From an uncultured Clostridium sp. (lineage in GTDB: Bacteria; Bacillota; Clostridia; Clostridiales; Clostridiaceae): 64,000 bases of DNA. Below the pieces are notes generated by a model. The model was not told the DNA's origin, made no database searches, and saw only the letters and a program-made list of their open reading frames with translations. The position numbers and the translations under genes were made by a program. The stretch is taken from the NCBI RefSeq assembly GCF_900769625.1, contig NZ_CAAGHK010000081.1, forward strand, positions 1 through 64,000, written 5' to 3'. Positions 62,395-64,000 of this stretch are shown here, piece after piece. How positions within the stretch are numbered: position 1 is the stretch's first letter; each line of letters begins with the position of its first letter.

Positions 62395-62967
62395 ATGGGA
62401 AATAAAGTTGTATTAATGTACGAAAATAATTTGTTTAAAATATATGTAAATGATAAGGTTGTAGCAGCGGGAACAAACATGGAAGCTATTGTAGGAAAGT
62501 TCAAGCAGATTTTTAAAGATAATACTCCGGCAGTCAATAATGTATCATGGGAAGAGATATTTGAAAGAGCAAGTAGATTTAAAAATAATGAAATTGAAAT
62601 AAATAATGATTATCGAACATTATCATATAAGAATATGAAATACTTCTATGCTTCAAATAAGGTGTTTTATGTCAATAATGGAACAATGACTCCGCTTTTA
62701 GGAGCATATGAATTATTTGATTTTGTCATGGGATTAGTTCAAAACAATTACATAGAATATGAAAAAATATTAAGTTTCTGTAAGAAGATGATGGAAAATG
62801 AAATAATCTATAGAATTTTTGACAGCAATATAGTAGTATCAAGTCCAGGATTCAATTATGGTTTTATTGAATATAACTTTGCTACAAACAAGATTAGCAA
62901 GGGGACAGCCATAACACAAGGAACATTTGAAGATTTTGTTTCATATGTTGAAGAAAATCTACATTAA
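62395..62967 (+). CDS. hypothetical protein
   Basis: A 190-aa soluble protein I do not recognise. It starts MGNKVVLMYENNLFKIYVND and has a beta-rich first half, then YKNMKYFYASNKVFYVNNGT, a helix YELFDFVMGLVQNNYIEYEK and a final strand-rich part FNYGFIEYNFATNKISKGTA. No catalytic motif, signal peptide or membrane segment. AAGGTGG precedes the ATG. Monocistronic. Confidence 0.7.
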   Translation: MGNKVVLMYENNLFKIYVNDKVVAAGTNMEAIVGKFKQIFKDNTPAVNNVSWEEIFERASRFKNNEIEINNDYRTLSYKNMKYFYASNKVFYVNNGTMTPLLGAYELFDFVMGLVQNNYIEYEKILSFCKKMMENEIIYRIFDSNIVVSSPGFNYGFIEYNFATNKISKGTAITQGTFEDFVSYVEENLH

Positions 62968-63118
62968 ATAGCAATTATTAGGAATATAATTTACATCAGG
63001 GGAGATAATTTTATTATTGAGTATTTAATAAGGGATATATAAAAAAGCAAAAGATTTAAATTTATTTAGTTTCTTAGATGATACATTAAAAATTTATCTG
63101 AATTAAATAATGATTTTT

Positions 63119-63165
63119 AATCCAGAAAACTGTGCTATAAAAATCAGTTTTCTGGATTTTGTTTA
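63119..63165 (+). terminator. hairpin terminator downstream of the hypothetical gene
   Basis: AATCCAGAAAACTG (63119-63132) pairs with CAGTTTTCTGGATTTT, then GTTT. It lies 150 bp behind the stop at 62967; 62968-63118 shows no gene, and 63166-63408 only AT-rich leader with GGAGGAAT at the end. Confidence 0.8.
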
Positions 63166-63408
63166 ATATACATAAAACAATATATGTGAACTGTGAAAAA
63201 TAAAAAAATGCTTAATTTAAACAAAAGTATTTATATTTAGTAAAAACTGATATAAAATATAATATATAGTAAATACAAATAGAGTATGCTTTAACGTAAG
63301 ATAATCTGCTTACAGATAAAAAGATTAAAAAGAAAGCAGATATATATGTTTTTATAGGAAATGTAAGCAAAGGGCAAAAATATAAATATGTTCTAGGAGG
63401 AATAATGT

Positions 63409-63951
63409 ATGTATAGCATAGAAGAGGTGCAGAACCTATACAGAAAAGGGGAGCCTCTTGAATTTATTTTTTTTTCTGGACATCAAAAAACTAAGAATGG
63501 AAATATAACCAAATCATGTCTGAGTCAGTGGTATTCATCTCCTTTTGAAATGAATAATGTAAAGTATTCCTGTGCAGAGCAGTATATGATGGCTGAAAAA
63601 GCAAGAATTTTTCAAGATGATGATGCATTAGATAAAATTTTAAATGCATATCATCCAAATCAGATGAAAATGATAGGCAGGAAAGTAAAAAAATTCGATG
63701 AAGAAGTATGGAACAGAGAAAAAATTAATGTTGTTAAGATAGCTAATATAGCAAAGTTTTCTCAGAATCCAAAATTGAAAAAATATCTTTTGGGGACAGG
63801 TTCAAAAATACTTGTAAAAACAAATGGACATGAATCAATATGGGGAATAGGTCTTGCAAAAGATGATGATGATATATATAATCCTTTAAAATGGAAAGGT
63901 AAAAATTTATTGGGATTTATACTGATGGATATAAGGGAGATATTTTCTTAA
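63409..63951 (+). CDS. NADAR (YbiA-like) family protein
   Basis: A 180-aa protein of the NADAR fold. Family features: FIFFSGHQ, LSQWYSSPFEMNNVKYSCAE, QYMMAEKARIF, a middle GRKVKKFDEEVW, and LLGTGSKILVKTNGHESIWG with the final WKGKNLLGFILMDIRE. Characterised relatives (YbiA type) are N-glycosidases acting on riboflavin intermediates, and NADAR domains are linked to ADP-ribose and NAD chemistry, including phage-related systems. Here it stands alone, so housekeeping metabolite repair is as likely as defence. GGAGG precedes the ATG. After the stop only 49 bases remain in the window. Confidence 0.9.
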   Translation: MYSIEEVQNLYRKGEPLEFIFFSGHQKTKNGNITKSCLSQWYSSPFEMNNVKYSCAEQYMMAEKARIFQDDDALDKILNAYHPNQMKMIGRKVKKFDEEVWNREKINVVKIANIAKFSQNPKLKKYLLGTGSKILVKTNGHESIWGIGLAKDDDDIYNPLKWKGKNLLGFILMDIREIFS

Positions 63952-64000
63952 TGAAACATTAAAAAGAGAAAGCAATAAAGATAAACTGTATAAGCAGTTT

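Noticed and set aside
1..64000. tRNA or rRNA genes
   Set aside because: I saw no conserved tRNA arm pattern (GGTTCGAATCC type) or rRNA segments on either strand; reading by eye could miss a divergent tRNA.

Overview
The window reads as a chromosomal segment of a low-GC Firmicute, most likely Clostridium sensu stricto. The DNA is very AT-rich, most ribosome sites are strong AGGAGG types, and there are clostridial T-box and S-box leaders, 7TM-type GGDEF proteins, choline-binding-like wall repeats and no aerobic respiratory genes. I cannot name the species from this window alone.

Layout. (1) 1-11.7 kb is a defence island. It holds a half-length HsdS plus an HsdM-like methylase, then a complete type I restriction-modification system (hsdR, small orphan gene, hsdM, hsdS), a deletion derivative of an AAA/PD-(D/E)XK gene, and an MqsR-like toxin with an MqsA-type zinc-finger/HTH antitoxin fused to a Panacea domain. 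(2) 11.78-16.94 kb is a GidA/TrmFO-like FAD oxidoreductase gene with its 5' part missing. It is split by a 4.67-kb element carrying a large serine recombinase and an AAA/PD-(D/E)XK protein. Both attachment junctions can be read, and removing the element restores the reading frame exactly. (3) 17.4-39.6 kb is mostly backbone: SAM riboswitch-luxS, a PNPOx-like protein, a flavodoxin with a duplicated promoter region, a group II intron reverse transcriptase relic, c-di-GMP and sensor-kinase genes, MATE, threonine aldolase, glyoxalase, PepV, a secreted wall protein, and a T-box-controlled divergent methionyl-tRNA synthetase. One c-di-GMP gene (PAS-PAS-GGDEF-HD-GYP) is frameshifted in an (AT)6 tract. 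(4) 39.7-50 kb is a second accessory island: gene fragments, a small methyltransferase, a PLD-nuclease/helicase, a membrane protein and secreted wall-repeat protein with a broken duplicate, and a tight GHKL-ATPase operon whose fourth gene is truncated. (5) 50-64 kb holds a SWIM protein, a SEC-C protein, an HNH protein, an acyltransferase, a YjeM-type transporter, a YtrA-type regulator/ABC operon with a perfect operator palindrome at its promoter, a striking Cys/Gly-rich small protein and a NADAR protein.

How the genes work together. The type I genes form a restriction-modification system, and the accompanying M/S-half pair may add a second modification specificity. The toxin and antitoxin form a self-contained unit. 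The SAM riboswitch ties luxS to methyl-cycle status, and the T-box ties the MetRS-like gene to tRNA charging. The YtrA-like regulator most likely represses its own ABC transporter operon. The least explained parts are the GHKL operon (46.0-49.7 kb), the PLD-helicase (41.4-43.9 kb) and the small recombinase element (12.0-16.7 kb). All family assignments come from reading motifs by eye; no database search was run.
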